NCBI RefSeq assembly: GCF_029543085.1
Contig: NZ_CP119967.1
Location: 372,001-436,000 of the forward strand
Source of the DNA: Pseudomonas sp. A34-9
GTDB taxonomy: Bacteria > Pseudomonadota > Gammaproteobacteria > Pseudomonadales > Pseudomonadaceae
DNA: 64,000 bases
Direction of reading: 5' to 3'
Positions within the stretch are counted from its first letter, which is position 1; every line of letters begins with the position of its first letter. The position numbers and the translations under genes were made by a program. Below the pieces are notes generated by a model that searched no databases, was not told where the DNA came from, and was given only the letters and a program-made list of their open reading frames with translations. Positions 56,760-64,000 of this stretch are shown one piece after another.

Positions 56760-56773
56760 CTTGTATGTACAAG
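56760..56773. promoter_or_regulatory. HutC operator at the hutU start site
   Basis: A perfect 14-bp palindrome, CTTGTATGTACAAG, containing TGTA-TG-TACA. It lies 4 bases after the sigma-54 promoter and covers the predicted +1, so bound HutC would block initiation. Confidence 0.8.
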
Positions 56774-56905
56774 TAAAGACGTATGCGTATGAGTCGCTTG
56801 AGACTCTCCGCAGCGTCCACTGATTCGCTTGTCGCGCATCGAAGCGCACAGGCTGCTTGCCCACTGCCAGGGTTGGTTTGAATTGATCGCTGAGGAGTCT
56901 TTTTC

Positions 56906-58588
56906 GTGACTGACAATAAGCCTACAAAGTTTCGCAACGTTGAGATCCGCGCTGCCCGCGGCAACAAGCTGACCGCCAAGAGCTGGCTGACCGAAGCGCC
57001 TTTGCGCATGCTGATGAACAACCTCGATCCGGAAGTCGCCGAGAACCCGAAAGAGCTGGTGGTCTACGGTGGTATCGGTCGCGCCGCGCGTAACTGGGAG
57101 TGCTACGACAAAATCGTCGAGAGCCTGACCAACCTGAACGACGACGAGACCCTGCTGGTGCAATCCGGCAAGCCGGTCGGCGTGTTCAAGACCCACGCCA
57201 ACGCCCCGCGTGTGCTGATCGCCAACTCCAACCTGGTGCCGCACTGGGCGAGCTGGGAGCACTTCAACGAACTCGACGCCAAAGGCCTGGCCATGTACGG
57301 CCAGATGACCGCCGGCAGCTGGATCTACATCGGCAGCCAGGGCATCGTTCAAGGCACCTACGAAACCTTCGTTGAAGCCGGTCGCCAGCACTACAACGAC
57401 AACCTCAGCGGCAAGTGGGTATTGACCGCCGGTCTCGGTGGCATGGGCGGCGCACAACCTCTGGCGGCAACGCTGGCTGGCGCGTGCTCGCTGAACATCG
57501 AATGCCAACAAGTCAGCATCGATTTCCGCCTGAAAAGCCGTTACGTCGACGAGCAAGCCAAAGACCTCGACGACGCGCTGGCGCGCATCGACAAATACAC
57601 CAAAGAAGGCAAAGCGATTTCCATCGCGCTGCTGGGTAACGCCGCAGAAATCCTTCCGGAACTGGTCAAGCGCGGCGTACGCCCGGACATGGTCACCGAC
57701 CAGACCAGCGCCCACGACCCGCTTAACGGTTACCTGCCGGCCGGCTGGACCTGGGACGAATACCGCGCTCGCGCCAAGACCGAACCCGCCGCTGTGATCA
57801 AAGCCGCCAAGCAGTCGATGGCTGTGCACGTCAAAGCCATGCTGGAGTTCCAGAAGCAAGGCATTCCGACCTTTGACTACGGCAACAACATCCGTCAGAT
57901 GGCCCAGGAAGAAGGTGTCGAAAACGCGTTCGACTTCCCGGGTTTCGTACCGGCCTATATCCGTCCGCTGTTCTGCCGTGGCATCGGCCCGTTCCGTTGG
58001 GCGGCGCTGTCGGGTGATCCGCAAGACATCTACAAAACCGACGCCAAGGTCAAAGAGCTGATCCCGGACGACGCGCACCTGCACAACTGGCTGGATATGG
58101 CCCGCGAGCGCATCAGCTTCCAGGGGCTGCCGGCGCGTATCTGCTGGGTTGGCCTGGGCCTGCGCGCCAAGCTCGGTCTGGCGTTCAACGAAATGGTGCG
58201 CAGCGGCGAGTTGTCGGCGCCGATCGTGATCGGTCGTGATCACCTCGACTCCGGCTCGGTTGCCAGTCCGAACCGCGAAACCGAATCGATGCAGGATGGT
58301 TCCGACGCTGTGTCCGACTGGCCGCTGCTCAACGCTCTGCTCAACACCGCGAGCGGCGCGACCTGGGTTTCCCTGCACCACGGCGGCGGCGTCGGTATGG
58401 GCTTCTCGCAGCACTCGGGCATGGTGATTGTCTGCGACGGCACTGACGAAGCGGCCGAGCGCATTGCGCGCGTGCTGCACAACGACCCGGCGACCGGCGT
58501 CATGCGTCATGCCGATGCCGGTTACCAGATCGCCATCGACTGCGCCAAGGAACAGGGCCTGAACCTGCCGATGATTACCGGCAAATAA
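56906..58588 (+). CDS. hutU: Urocanate hydratase
   Basis: A 560-residue NAD-dependent enzyme converting urocanate to imidazolone propionate. It is conserved along its length: [14 protein letters not shown], the NAD-binding [12 protein letters not shown], the active-site [20 protein letters not shown] (catalytic Cys in LFCRG) and the [15 protein letters not shown] loop. GTG start at 56906 after a TGAGGAG ribosome site. First gene of a rightward set with transport genes. Confidence 0.97.
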   Translation: MTDNKPTKFRNVEIRAARGNKLTAKSWLTEAPLRMLMNNLDPEVAENPKELVVYGGIGRAARNWECYDKIVESLTNLNDDETLLVQSGKPVGVFKTHANAPRVLIANSNLVPHWASWEHFNELDAKGLAMYGQMTAGSWIYIGSQGIVQGTYETFVEAGRQHYNDNLSGKWVLTAGLGGMGGAQPLAATLAGACSLNIECQQVSIDFRLKSRYVDEQAKDLDDALARIDKYTKEGKAISIALLGNAAEILPELVKRGVRPDMVTDQTSAHDPLNGYLPAGWTWDEYRARAKTEPAAVIKAAKQSMAVHVKAMLEFQKQGIPTFDYGNNIRQMAQEEGVENAFDFPGFVPAYIRPLFCRGIGPFRWAALSGDPQDIYKTDAKVKELIPDDAHLHNWLDMARERISFQGLPARICWVGLGLRAKLGLAFNEMVRSGELSAPIVIGRDHLDSGSVASPNRETESMQDGSDAVSDWPLLNALLNTASGATWVSLHHGGGVGMGFSQHSGMVIVCDGTDEAAERIARVLHNDPATGVMRHADAGYQIAIDCAKEQGLNLPMITGK

Positions 58589-58598
58589 ACGCACAACC

Positions 58599-58680
58599 CT
58601 GTAGGAGCTGCCGCAGGCTGCGATCTTTTGATGTTGGTTTTTTAAGATCAAAAGATCGCAGCCTGCGCAAGCTCCTACAG
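58599..58680. repeat. REP-like palindrome (family B)
   Basis: Nearly perfect 34-base arms (CTGTAGGAGCTGCCGCAGGC... and complement) around a 14-base T-rich centre, between hutU and the permease gene. A hairpin this strong inside the operon may set a boundary in transcript stability. Confidence 0.9.
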
Positions 58681-58726
58681 AGATCCAACCAACTCACAAC
58701 GAATAACAATCCACAGAGGTTGAATC

Positions 58727-60199
58727 ATGGCTGTTAACACCGATCGTGCAGGTAACAAACCGTTGATCGAAAGGCGTTCGATCGACTACATCCCGGAAGC
58801 GGAAAGACACGGTCGTCTGTTTAGCCAGTTCACCCTGTGGATGGGTGCCAACCTGCAAATCACCGCAATTGTCACCGGGGCCTTGGCCGTGGTGCTGGGC
58901 GGTGATGTGTTCTGGTCGCTGATCGGCCTGTTGATCGGTCAATTGCTCGGCGGTGGCGTAATGGCTCTGCATGCTGCCCAAGGGCCTAAGCTCGGTCTGC
59001 CGCAGATGATCTCCAGTCGCGTGCAGTTTGGCGTTTATGGTGCGGCGATTCCGATTGTGCTGGTGTGCCTGATGTACCTGGGTTTCACCGCAACGGGCAC
59101 GGTGCTTTCCGGCCAGGCGCTGGGCCAGTTGTTTGGCGTTAGCGATACCGTGGGTATCCTGCTGTTCGCCAGTGTCATTGTTGTGGTCACGGTGCTCGGT
59201 TATCGGGTGATCCACTGGATCGGCCGTGTCGCCAGCGTCATTGGCGTGATCGCTTTCGTTTATCTGTTCAGCCGTCTGATCAGTCAGGTAGACGTTGGTG
59301 CACTGTTGCAAATCCGTCACTTCAGCTGGAGCAGTTTCCTGCTCGCGGTATCGCTTGCCGCGTCGTGGCAGATCGCTTTCGGCCCTTACGTGGCTGACTA
59401 TTCCCGTTACCTGCCGAGCAAGACCTCGGCGGTAAAAACCTTCTTCGCCGCCGGTGCCGGCTCTGTGGTTGGCGCACAAGTGGCGATGATCCTCGGCGTG
59501 TTCGCCGCGGCTTCCTCCAACGGCCAGTTCGCCGGTCACGAAGTCGCCTACATCGTCGGTCTGGGCGGCGCCGGTGCCACCGCTGCGCTGCTGTACTTCA
59601 GCATCGCGTTCGGCAAGGTGACCATCTCGACACTGAACTCCTACGGCAGCTTCATGTGCATCGCGACCATCATCAGTGGTTTCAAAGGCCACCTGACCGT
59701 CACCCGCATGCAGCGTCTGGTGTTTGTGCTGGTCATCGTTGGCGCGGCGACCCTGATCGCACTGCTCGGTCAGCACTCGTTCCTCGGTGCGTTCAAGTCT
59801 TTCATCCTGTTCCTGCTCGCGTTCTTCACACCGTGGAGCGCGATCAACCTGGTCGACTACTACTGCATCACCCGTGAGCGCTATGACGTGCCGGCGCTGG
59901 CCGATCCGAACGGTCGCTACGGTCGCTGGAACCTGCTCGGCATCAGCGTCTATGTGTTCGGCGTGCTGGTGCAGTTGCCGTTCATCTCCACCAAGTTCTA
60001 TACCGGCCCGCTGGTGGCTGCCCTCGGTGATGTCGATATCTCCTGGATCATCGGCCTCGTGCTGCCGGCTGCCGTCTATTACGTGTGCGCAAAAAAATGG
60101 CACAGCGCGGTACCCGATCAACTGATTCTGCCGGTCGAGCAGAACAGCCATGCACAACCTGAAAAAAGCGGGGCCAGTCGCGTAGCGGCGCAGGCCTGA
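58727..60199 (+). CDS. hutT: Purine-cytosine permease family (NCS1) transporter, probable urocanate importer
   Basis: A 490-residue inner-membrane carrier with about 12 TM helices. NCS1 marks: RSIDYIPEAERHG at the start, FTLWMGANLQITAIVTGA in TM1, and ADYSRYLPSKTS between TM helices. CodB-type relatives import cytosine, but its place between hutU and the hut ABC genes suggests histidine or urocanate as substrate. In P. fluorescens a dedicated urocanate transporter lies in the hut locus; this is probably it, by position only. Confidence 0.72.
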   Translation: MAVNTDRAGNKPLIERRSIDYIPEAERHGRLFSQFTLWMGANLQITAIVTGALAVVLGGDVFWSLIGLLIGQLLGGGVMALHAAQGPKLGLPQMISSRVQFGVYGAAIPIVLVCLMYLGFTATGTVLSGQALGQLFGVSDTVGILLFASVIVVVTVLGYRVIHWIGRVASVIGVIAFVYLFSRLISQVDVGALLQIRHFSWSSFLLAVSLAASWQIAFGPYVADYSRYLPSKTSAVKTFFAAGAGSVVGAQVAMILGVFAAASSNGQFAGHEVAYIVGLGGAGATAALLYFSIAFGKVTISTLNSYGSFMCIATIISGFKGHLTVTRMQRLVFVLVIVGAATLIALLGQHSFLGAFKSFILFLLAFFTPWSAINLVDYYCITRERYDVPALADPNGRYGRWNLLGISVYVFGVLVQLPFISTKFYTGPLVAALGDVDISWIIGLVLPAAVYYVCAKKWHSAVPDQLILPVEQNSHAQPEKSGASRVAAQA

Positions 60200-60269
60200 T
60201 TGGACGTGGACAGGGCTGGATGCCTCTTGACTGCCGTAAGCCCAATTCATGATTAGGAGCGTCACGACA

Positions 60270-61238
60270 ATGAAATCGAACAAGACCCTGCTGACCACAC
60301 TGCTTTCCATGGGCCTGCTCGCCAGTGCCGGTGCCGTTCAGGCCGCCGGTTGGTGCGAATCGGGCAAACCGGTGAAATTTGCCGGGCTGAACTGGGAAAG
60401 CGGCATGCTGCTGACCGACGTCCTGCAAGTGGTGCTGGAGAAAGGCTACGACTGCAAAACCGACAGCCTGCCGGGCAACTCCATCACCATGGAAAACGCC
60501 CTGAGCAGCAACGATATTCAGGTGTTCGCCGAAGAGTGGGTCGGCCGTAGCGAGGTCTGGAACAAGGCCGAGAAGGCCGGCAAGGTCGTCGGCGTCGGCG
60601 CACCCGTGGTGGGCGCGGTGGAAGGCTGGTACGTGCCGCGCTACGTGATCGAAGGCGACGCCAAGCGCAAGCTCGAGCCGAAAGCGCCAGACCTGAAAAA
60701 CATCGCTGACCTGGGCAAATACGCCGCTGTGTTCAAGGACGCCGAAGAGCCATCCAAGGGGCGTTTCTACAACTGCCCGGCCGGCTGGACCTGCGAGCTC
60801 GATAACAGCGAAATGCTGAAAAGCTACGGCCTGGAAAGCAGCTACACCAACTTCCGTCCGGGCACAGGCCCGGCGCTGGATGCGGCGGTGCTGTCGAGCT
60901 ACAAGCGTGGTGAGCCGATCCTGTTCTACTACTGGTCGCCAACCCCGCTGATGGGGCAGGTCGATCTGGTCAAACTCGAAGAAAAACCGGGCGTCGACAA
61001 GTCTGTGAGCATCAAAGTCGGCCTGTCCAAGACCTTCCACGACGAGGCCCCGGAACTGGTCGCCGTGCTGGAAAAGGTCAACCTGCCGATCGACCTGTTG
61101 AACCAGAACCTGGGCCGCATGGCCAAGGAACGTATCGAGTCGCCAAAACTGGCGAAAATCTTCCTCAAGGAACATCCTGAGGTCTGGCACGCATGGGTGA
61201 GCGACGACGCAGCCAGGAAAATCGACGCGGCCTTGTAG
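60270..61238 (+). CDS. hutX: ABC transporter solute-binding protein, HutX-like
   Basis: A 322-residue periplasmic protein of the glycine-betaine/OpuAC family. The ATG at 60270 gives a signal peptide ending VQA-A. The binding domain includes SGMLLTDVLQVVLEKGYDC, EEWVGRSEVW and a paired-Trp ligand region. A Cys pair (YNCPAGWTC) may form a disulfide. First gene of the hutXWV-type histidine ABC system. Confidence 0.87.
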   Translation: MKSNKTLLTTLLSMGLLASAGAVQAAGWCESGKPVKFAGLNWESGMLLTDVLQVVLEKGYDCKTDSLPGNSITMENALSSNDIQVFAEEWVGRSEVWNKAEKAGKVVGVGAPVVGAVEGWYVPRYVIEGDAKRKLEPKAPDLKNIADLGKYAAVFKDAEEPSKGRFYNCPAGWTCELDNSEMLKSYGLESSYTNFRPGTGPALDAAVLSSYKRGEPILFYYWSPTPLMGQVDLVKLEEKPGVDKSVSIKVGLSKTFHDEAPELVAVLEKVNLPIDLLNQNLGRMAKERIESPKLAKIFLKEHPEVWHAWVSDDAARKIDAAL

Positions 61239-61308
61239 GTTGAGTTTTGCCGACTGCTGGCAACAGCAGTCGGACGCTTGATCGCAACCCCTTGATTGAG
61301 AGTCTCTT

Positions 61309-62160
61309 ATGTTTCCCGAAAGCTTTACCTTTTCCATCGCCGACTGGGTCAACGGTTGGGTCGATTCGCTGGTCACCAACTACGGTGATGTGTTCCGCCA
61401 CATCTCTGACACCCTGCTCTGGGCCATCGTCAATCTCGAAGGTTTGCTGCGTGCGGCGCCGTGGTGGTTGATGCTGGCGATCGTCGGTGTGGTCGCCTGG
61501 CATGCCACGCGCAAAGTCGTGACCACGGCGGTCATCGTCGGTCTGCTGTTCCTCGTTGGCGCTGTCGGCCTGTGGGACAAACTCATGCAAACCCTGGCGC
61601 TGATGATGGTCGCGACGATCATTTCGGTGCTGATCGGCATCCCGCTGGGGATTCTCTCGGCGCGCAGCAATCGCCTGCGTTCGGTGCTGATGCCGCTGCT
61701 CGACATCATGCAAACCATGCCAAGTTTCGTGTACCTGATCCCGGTGCTGATGCTGTTCGGTCTGGGCAAGGTGCCGGCGATTTTCGCTACCGTTATCTAT
61801 GCCGCGCCACCGCTGATTCGCCTGACCGATCTGGGCATTCGCCAGGTCGACGGCGAAGTGATGGAAGCGATCAACGCTTTCGGCGCCAACCGCTGGCAGC
61901 AACTGTTTGGCGTGCAACTGCCGCTGGCCCTGCCAAGCATCATGGCCGGGATCAACCAGACCACCATGATGGCCCTGTCGATGGTGGTGATCGCCTCGAT
62001 GATCGGTGCCCGGGGCCTGGGTGAAGATGTGCTGGTGGGGATTCAGACCCTCAACGTCGGACGCGGTCTTGAGGCCGGTCTGGCGATCGTGATTCTCGCA
62101 GTGGTCATCGACCGCATTACTCAGGCGTACGGTCGGCCACGGCATGAGGTGAGCAAATGA
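61309..62160 (+). CDS. hutW: ABC transporter permease, HutW-like
   Basis: A 283-residue permease of the proline/glycine-betaine type, with about six TM helices and the coupling-loop signature EAINAFGANRWQQLFGVQLPLALPSIMAG. It overlaps hutV by 4 bases. Confidence 0.9.
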   Translation: MFPESFTFSIADWVNGWVDSLVTNYGDVFRHISDTLLWAIVNLEGLLRAAPWWLMLAIVGVVAWHATRKVVTTAVIVGLLFLVGAVGLWDKLMQTLALMMVATIISVLIGIPLGILSARSNRLRSVLMPLLDIMQTMPSFVYLIPVLMLFGLGKVPAIFATVIYAAPPLIRLTDLGIRQVDGEVMEAINAFGANRWQQLFGVQLPLALPSIMAGINQTTMMALSMVVIASMIGARGLGEDVLVGIQTLNVGRGLEAGLAIVILAVVIDRITQAYGRPRHEVSK

Positions 62161-62987
62161 GCAACGCAACCGTAAGCAAGATCGAAGTCAAAAACGTCTT
62201 CAAGATTTTCGGCAACCGCGCCAAGGATGCCTTGGCCATGGTCGGCCAGGGCAAGACCAAGGATCAGGTGCTGAGCGAAACCGGTTGCGTGGTCGGCGTT
62301 AACGACCTGTCGCTGAGCATCGGCACCGGCGAGATCTTCGTGATCATGGGCCTGTCCGGCTCGGGCAAATCGACGCTGGTACGTCACTTCAATCGCCTGA
62401 TCGACCCGACCAGCGGCGCGATCCTGGTCGACGGCGTCGACATCCTGCAGTACGACATGGACGCCCTGCGCGAATTTCGCCGGCACAAGATCAGCATGGT
62501 GTTCCAGAGCTTCGGCCTGTTGCCGCACAAGACTGTGCTCGACAACGTCGCTTACGGCCTGAAAGTGCGTGGCGAGAGCAAGCAAATGTGCTCGGAACGC
62601 GCGCTGCACTGGATCAACACCGTGGGCCTGAAGGGCTACGAAAACAAATACCCGCACCAGCTCTCCGGCGGCATGCGCCAGCGTGTCGGCCTGGCCCGCG
62701 CCCTGGCGGCGGACACCGACATCATCCTGATGGATGAAGCCTTCAGCGCCCTCGATCCGCTGATCCGCGCCGAGATGCAGGACCAGTTGCTCGAGCTGCA
62801 GAAGACTCTGCACAAGACCATCGTCTTCATCACCCACGACCTCGATGAGGCCGTGCGTATTGGTAACCGCATTGCGATTCTCAAGGACGGCCGCCTGATT
62901 CAGGTCGGCACGCCAAGAGAGATCCTGCATTCGCCGGCCGATGAGTATGTCGACCGCTTCGTGCAGCGGCGGGCGGCGGTGGTTTAG
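62157..62987 (+). CDS. hutV: ABC transporter ATP-binding protein, HutV-like
   Basis: A 276-residue ATPase of the ProV/OpuAA type: N-terminal NVFKIFGNR-ALAMVGQG region, Walker A GLSGSGKSTL, signature LSGGMRQRVGLARAL, Walker B ILMDEAFSALD. It ends after the nucleotide-binding domain and lacks the CBS pair that senses osmotic strength in ProV, consistent with a role in nutrient uptake. Confidence 0.92.
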   Translation: MSNATVSKIEVKNVFKIFGNRAKDALAMVGQGKTKDQVLSETGCVVGVNDLSLSIGTGEIFVIMGLSGSGKSTLVRHFNRLIDPTSGAILVDGVDILQYDMDALREFRRHKISMVFQSFGLLPHKTVLDNVAYGLKVRGESKQMCSERALHWINTVGLKGYENKYPHQLSGGMRQRVGLARALAADTDIILMDEAFSALDPLIRAEMQDQLLELQKTLHKTIVFITHDLDEAVRIGNRIAILKDGRLIQVGTPREILHSPADEYVDRFVQRRAAVV

Positions 62988-63014
62988 GTAGATTTGTGCT
63001 GGTTGGGCTGGCCT

Positions 63015-63082
63015 CTTCGCGAGCAGGCTCGCTCCCACAGGGGGTACGCATTCCAAATGTGGGAGCGAGCCTGCTCGCGAAG
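63015..63082. repeat. REP-type palindrome pair (family A)
   Basis: Perfect 25-bp arms (CTTCGCGAGCAGGCTCGCTC... and complement) around an 18-base centre. It lies between hutV and the hutH-like gene. Confidence 0.9.
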
Positions 63083-63122
63083 GCGGCGGTAAAGCTGCAT
63101 CAATGTTCGGATGAGGTTGAAG

Positions 63123-64000
63123 ATGTCCCAGGCTGAAAAAATCGTTATCACAGGCGCCCCTCTGCGTTGGCAGGATGTGGTCGCTGTCGCCCGTCACGGC
63201 GCGCCTCTGGAACTGTCCAGCGACACCTGGGCGCGCATCGAAAACGCGCAAGGCATCGTCCAGCGCATCGTCGAAAGCGGCGAACGCGCCTATGGCGTCA
63301 ACACCGGTCTGGGCGGTCTGTCCAACGTCTCGCTGCAAGACGAACAACTCAGCCAGCTGTCGCGCAACACCTTGCTCAGCCATGCCTGCGGCGTTGGCCC
63401 GGTGCTTGCCGACGAGCAGACCCGCGCGATCATCTGCGCGGCGATCCACAACTACAGCCACGGCAAATCCGGCATTCATCGCCGGGTCGTCGAAGCGCTG
63501 CTGGCGCTGCTCAATCGCGGCATCACCCCGCAAGTGCCGTCGCAGGGTTCGGTGGGCTACCTGACCCACATGGCGCACATCGGCATCACGCTGCTCGGTG
63601 TCGGCAATGTCAGCTATCGCGGGCAGATCACCTCTGCGCAACAGGCGCTGGCCGAAGAAGGTCTGCAACCGGTGCAACTCGGCGCGAAGGACGGCTTGTG
63701 CCTGGTCAACGGCACGCCGTGCATGACCGGTCTCAGCTGTCTGGCGATTGCCGATGCCACGCGACTGGTGCAATGGGCGGATGTCATTGGCGCCATGAGT
63801 TTCGAAGCGCAGCGCGGCCAGATCGATGCCTTCGACGCTGAAATCATCGCGTTGAAACCGCACCCCGGCATGCAACAGGTCGGCATCAATTTGCGCGCGC
63901 TGCTCGATGGCAGTGAAGTGATCGCGTCGAGCAAAGGCATTCGCACTCAGGATGCGCTGAGCATCCGTTCGATTCCGCAGGTGCACGGTGCCGCGCGGGA
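63123..64000 (+). CDS. hutH: Aromatic amino acid lyase family (HutH-like) lacking the MIO triad, partial
   Basis: The first 292 codons of a histidase-family gene; the 3' end is outside the window. Family features are clear: YGVNTGLG (Tyr57), RNTLLSHACGVGP and LLALLNRGITPQVP. In active histidases the next block is GSVG-ASG-DLAPL, where Ala-Ser-Gly cyclises to the MIO cofactor. Here GSVG (residues 142-145) runs straight into Tyr146-LTHMAH: the three MIO residues are missing and the following Asp is Tyr. The frame is intact and codon use is normal, so this is not simple decay. It is probably the non-histidase paralog (hutH1) of a locus whose true hutH lies further right. Start at 63123 (TGAGGTTGAAG upstream). 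Confidence 0.85.
   Translation, partial: MSQAEKIVITGAPLRWQDVVAVARHGAPLELSSDTWARIENAQGIVQRIVESGERAYGVNTGLGGLSNVSLQDEQLSQLSRNTLLSHACGVGPVLADEQTRAIICAAIHNYSHGKSGIHRRVVEALLALLNRGITPQVPSQGSVGYLTHMAHIGITLLGVGNVSYRGQITSAQQALAEEGLQPVQLGAKDGLCLVNGTPCMTGLSCLAIADATRLVQWADVIGAMSFEAQRGQIDAFDAEIIALKPHPGMQQVGINLRALLDGSEVIASSKGIRTQDALSIRSIPQVHGAAR

Noticed and set aside
62121..63986. 621-codon frame opposite hutV and hutH
   Set aside because: Crosses two genes and a REP element; antisense shadow.

Overview
The window is a chromosomal segment of a fluorescent Pseudomonas, most like the P. fluorescens group. Evidence: high GC; the gene orders hisB-hisH-DUF2164-hisA-hisF, glnA-DUF4124-DUF4124-ntrB-ntrC, gpmI/envC/ctpA and hutF/hutC-hutD-hutU-permease-ABC-hutH; and many REP-type palindromes carrying the core GAGCCTGCTCGCGA, which are typical of this group. 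No phage, integrase, transposase, CRISPR array or rRNA is visible. There is one tRNA (Phe-GAA).

Layout. 1-3500: an APC amino-acid permease (gabP-like), two tandem paralogous small proteins with Lys/Arg-rich N-termini, and an alpha/beta hydrolase. 3500-8200: a small accessory stretch with a secreted protein, a YceK-type lipoprotein, and a leftward four-gene operon coding a clavaminate-synthase/VioC-like 2-oxoglutarate oxygenase, a TSUP permease, a second alpha/beta hydrolase and a two-TM protein. This operon is the best candidate for an undescribed system. 8200-12500: tRNA-Phe, yggX, mutY, asmA-like and a PanZ-like GNAT gene. 12.6-14.4 kb: an OFA-family MFS transporter. 14.6-17.7 kb: histidine biosynthesis (hisB, hisH, DUF2164, hisA, hisF). 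17.8-20 kb: a periplasmic solute-binding protein overlapping a Vps62-like protein. 20-25.2 kb: yibQ-like, ctpA, envC and gpmI. 25.3-27.6 kb: a yibN-like rhodanese, grxC, secB, trmL and a membrane-anchored unknown. 27.8-30.4 kb: a lineage-specific LRR protein ending in what looks like a cut-off NEL ligase domain, followed by three 78-bp tandem repeats and a MITE-like repeat. 30.4-36.1 kb: the nitrogen-control block (ntrC, ntrB, two DUF4124 genes, glnA). 36.4-43.2 kb: thiI, typA, a YkgJ-type protein and glgP. 43.4-48.3 kb: giant DUF2339 and DUF3999 membrane genes. 48.7-53.6 kb: fbp, a Phd/ParE toxin-antitoxin pair, a dCache chemoreceptor and two lipoproteins, one of them Blc-like. 53.7-64 kb: histidine utilisation (hutF, hutC, hutD, hutU, a purine/cytosine-type permease, an ABC transporter, and a hutH-like gene cut by the window end).

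How it works together. The window holds part of histidine synthesis and much of histidine degradation. It also holds the NtrBC-GlnA system that ties nitrogen release to assimilation. The DNA shows matching control sites. There are sigma-54 (-24/-12) promoters upstream of glnA, ntrBC and hutU. NtrC-like dyads lie at UAS distance, strongest for ntrBC. HutC-type TGTA-N2-TACA operators sit in front of hutF/hutC and directly over the predicted hutU start site. The hutH-like gene at the right edge is notable because the Ala-Ser-Gly triad that forms the MIO cofactor of histidase is precisely absent.
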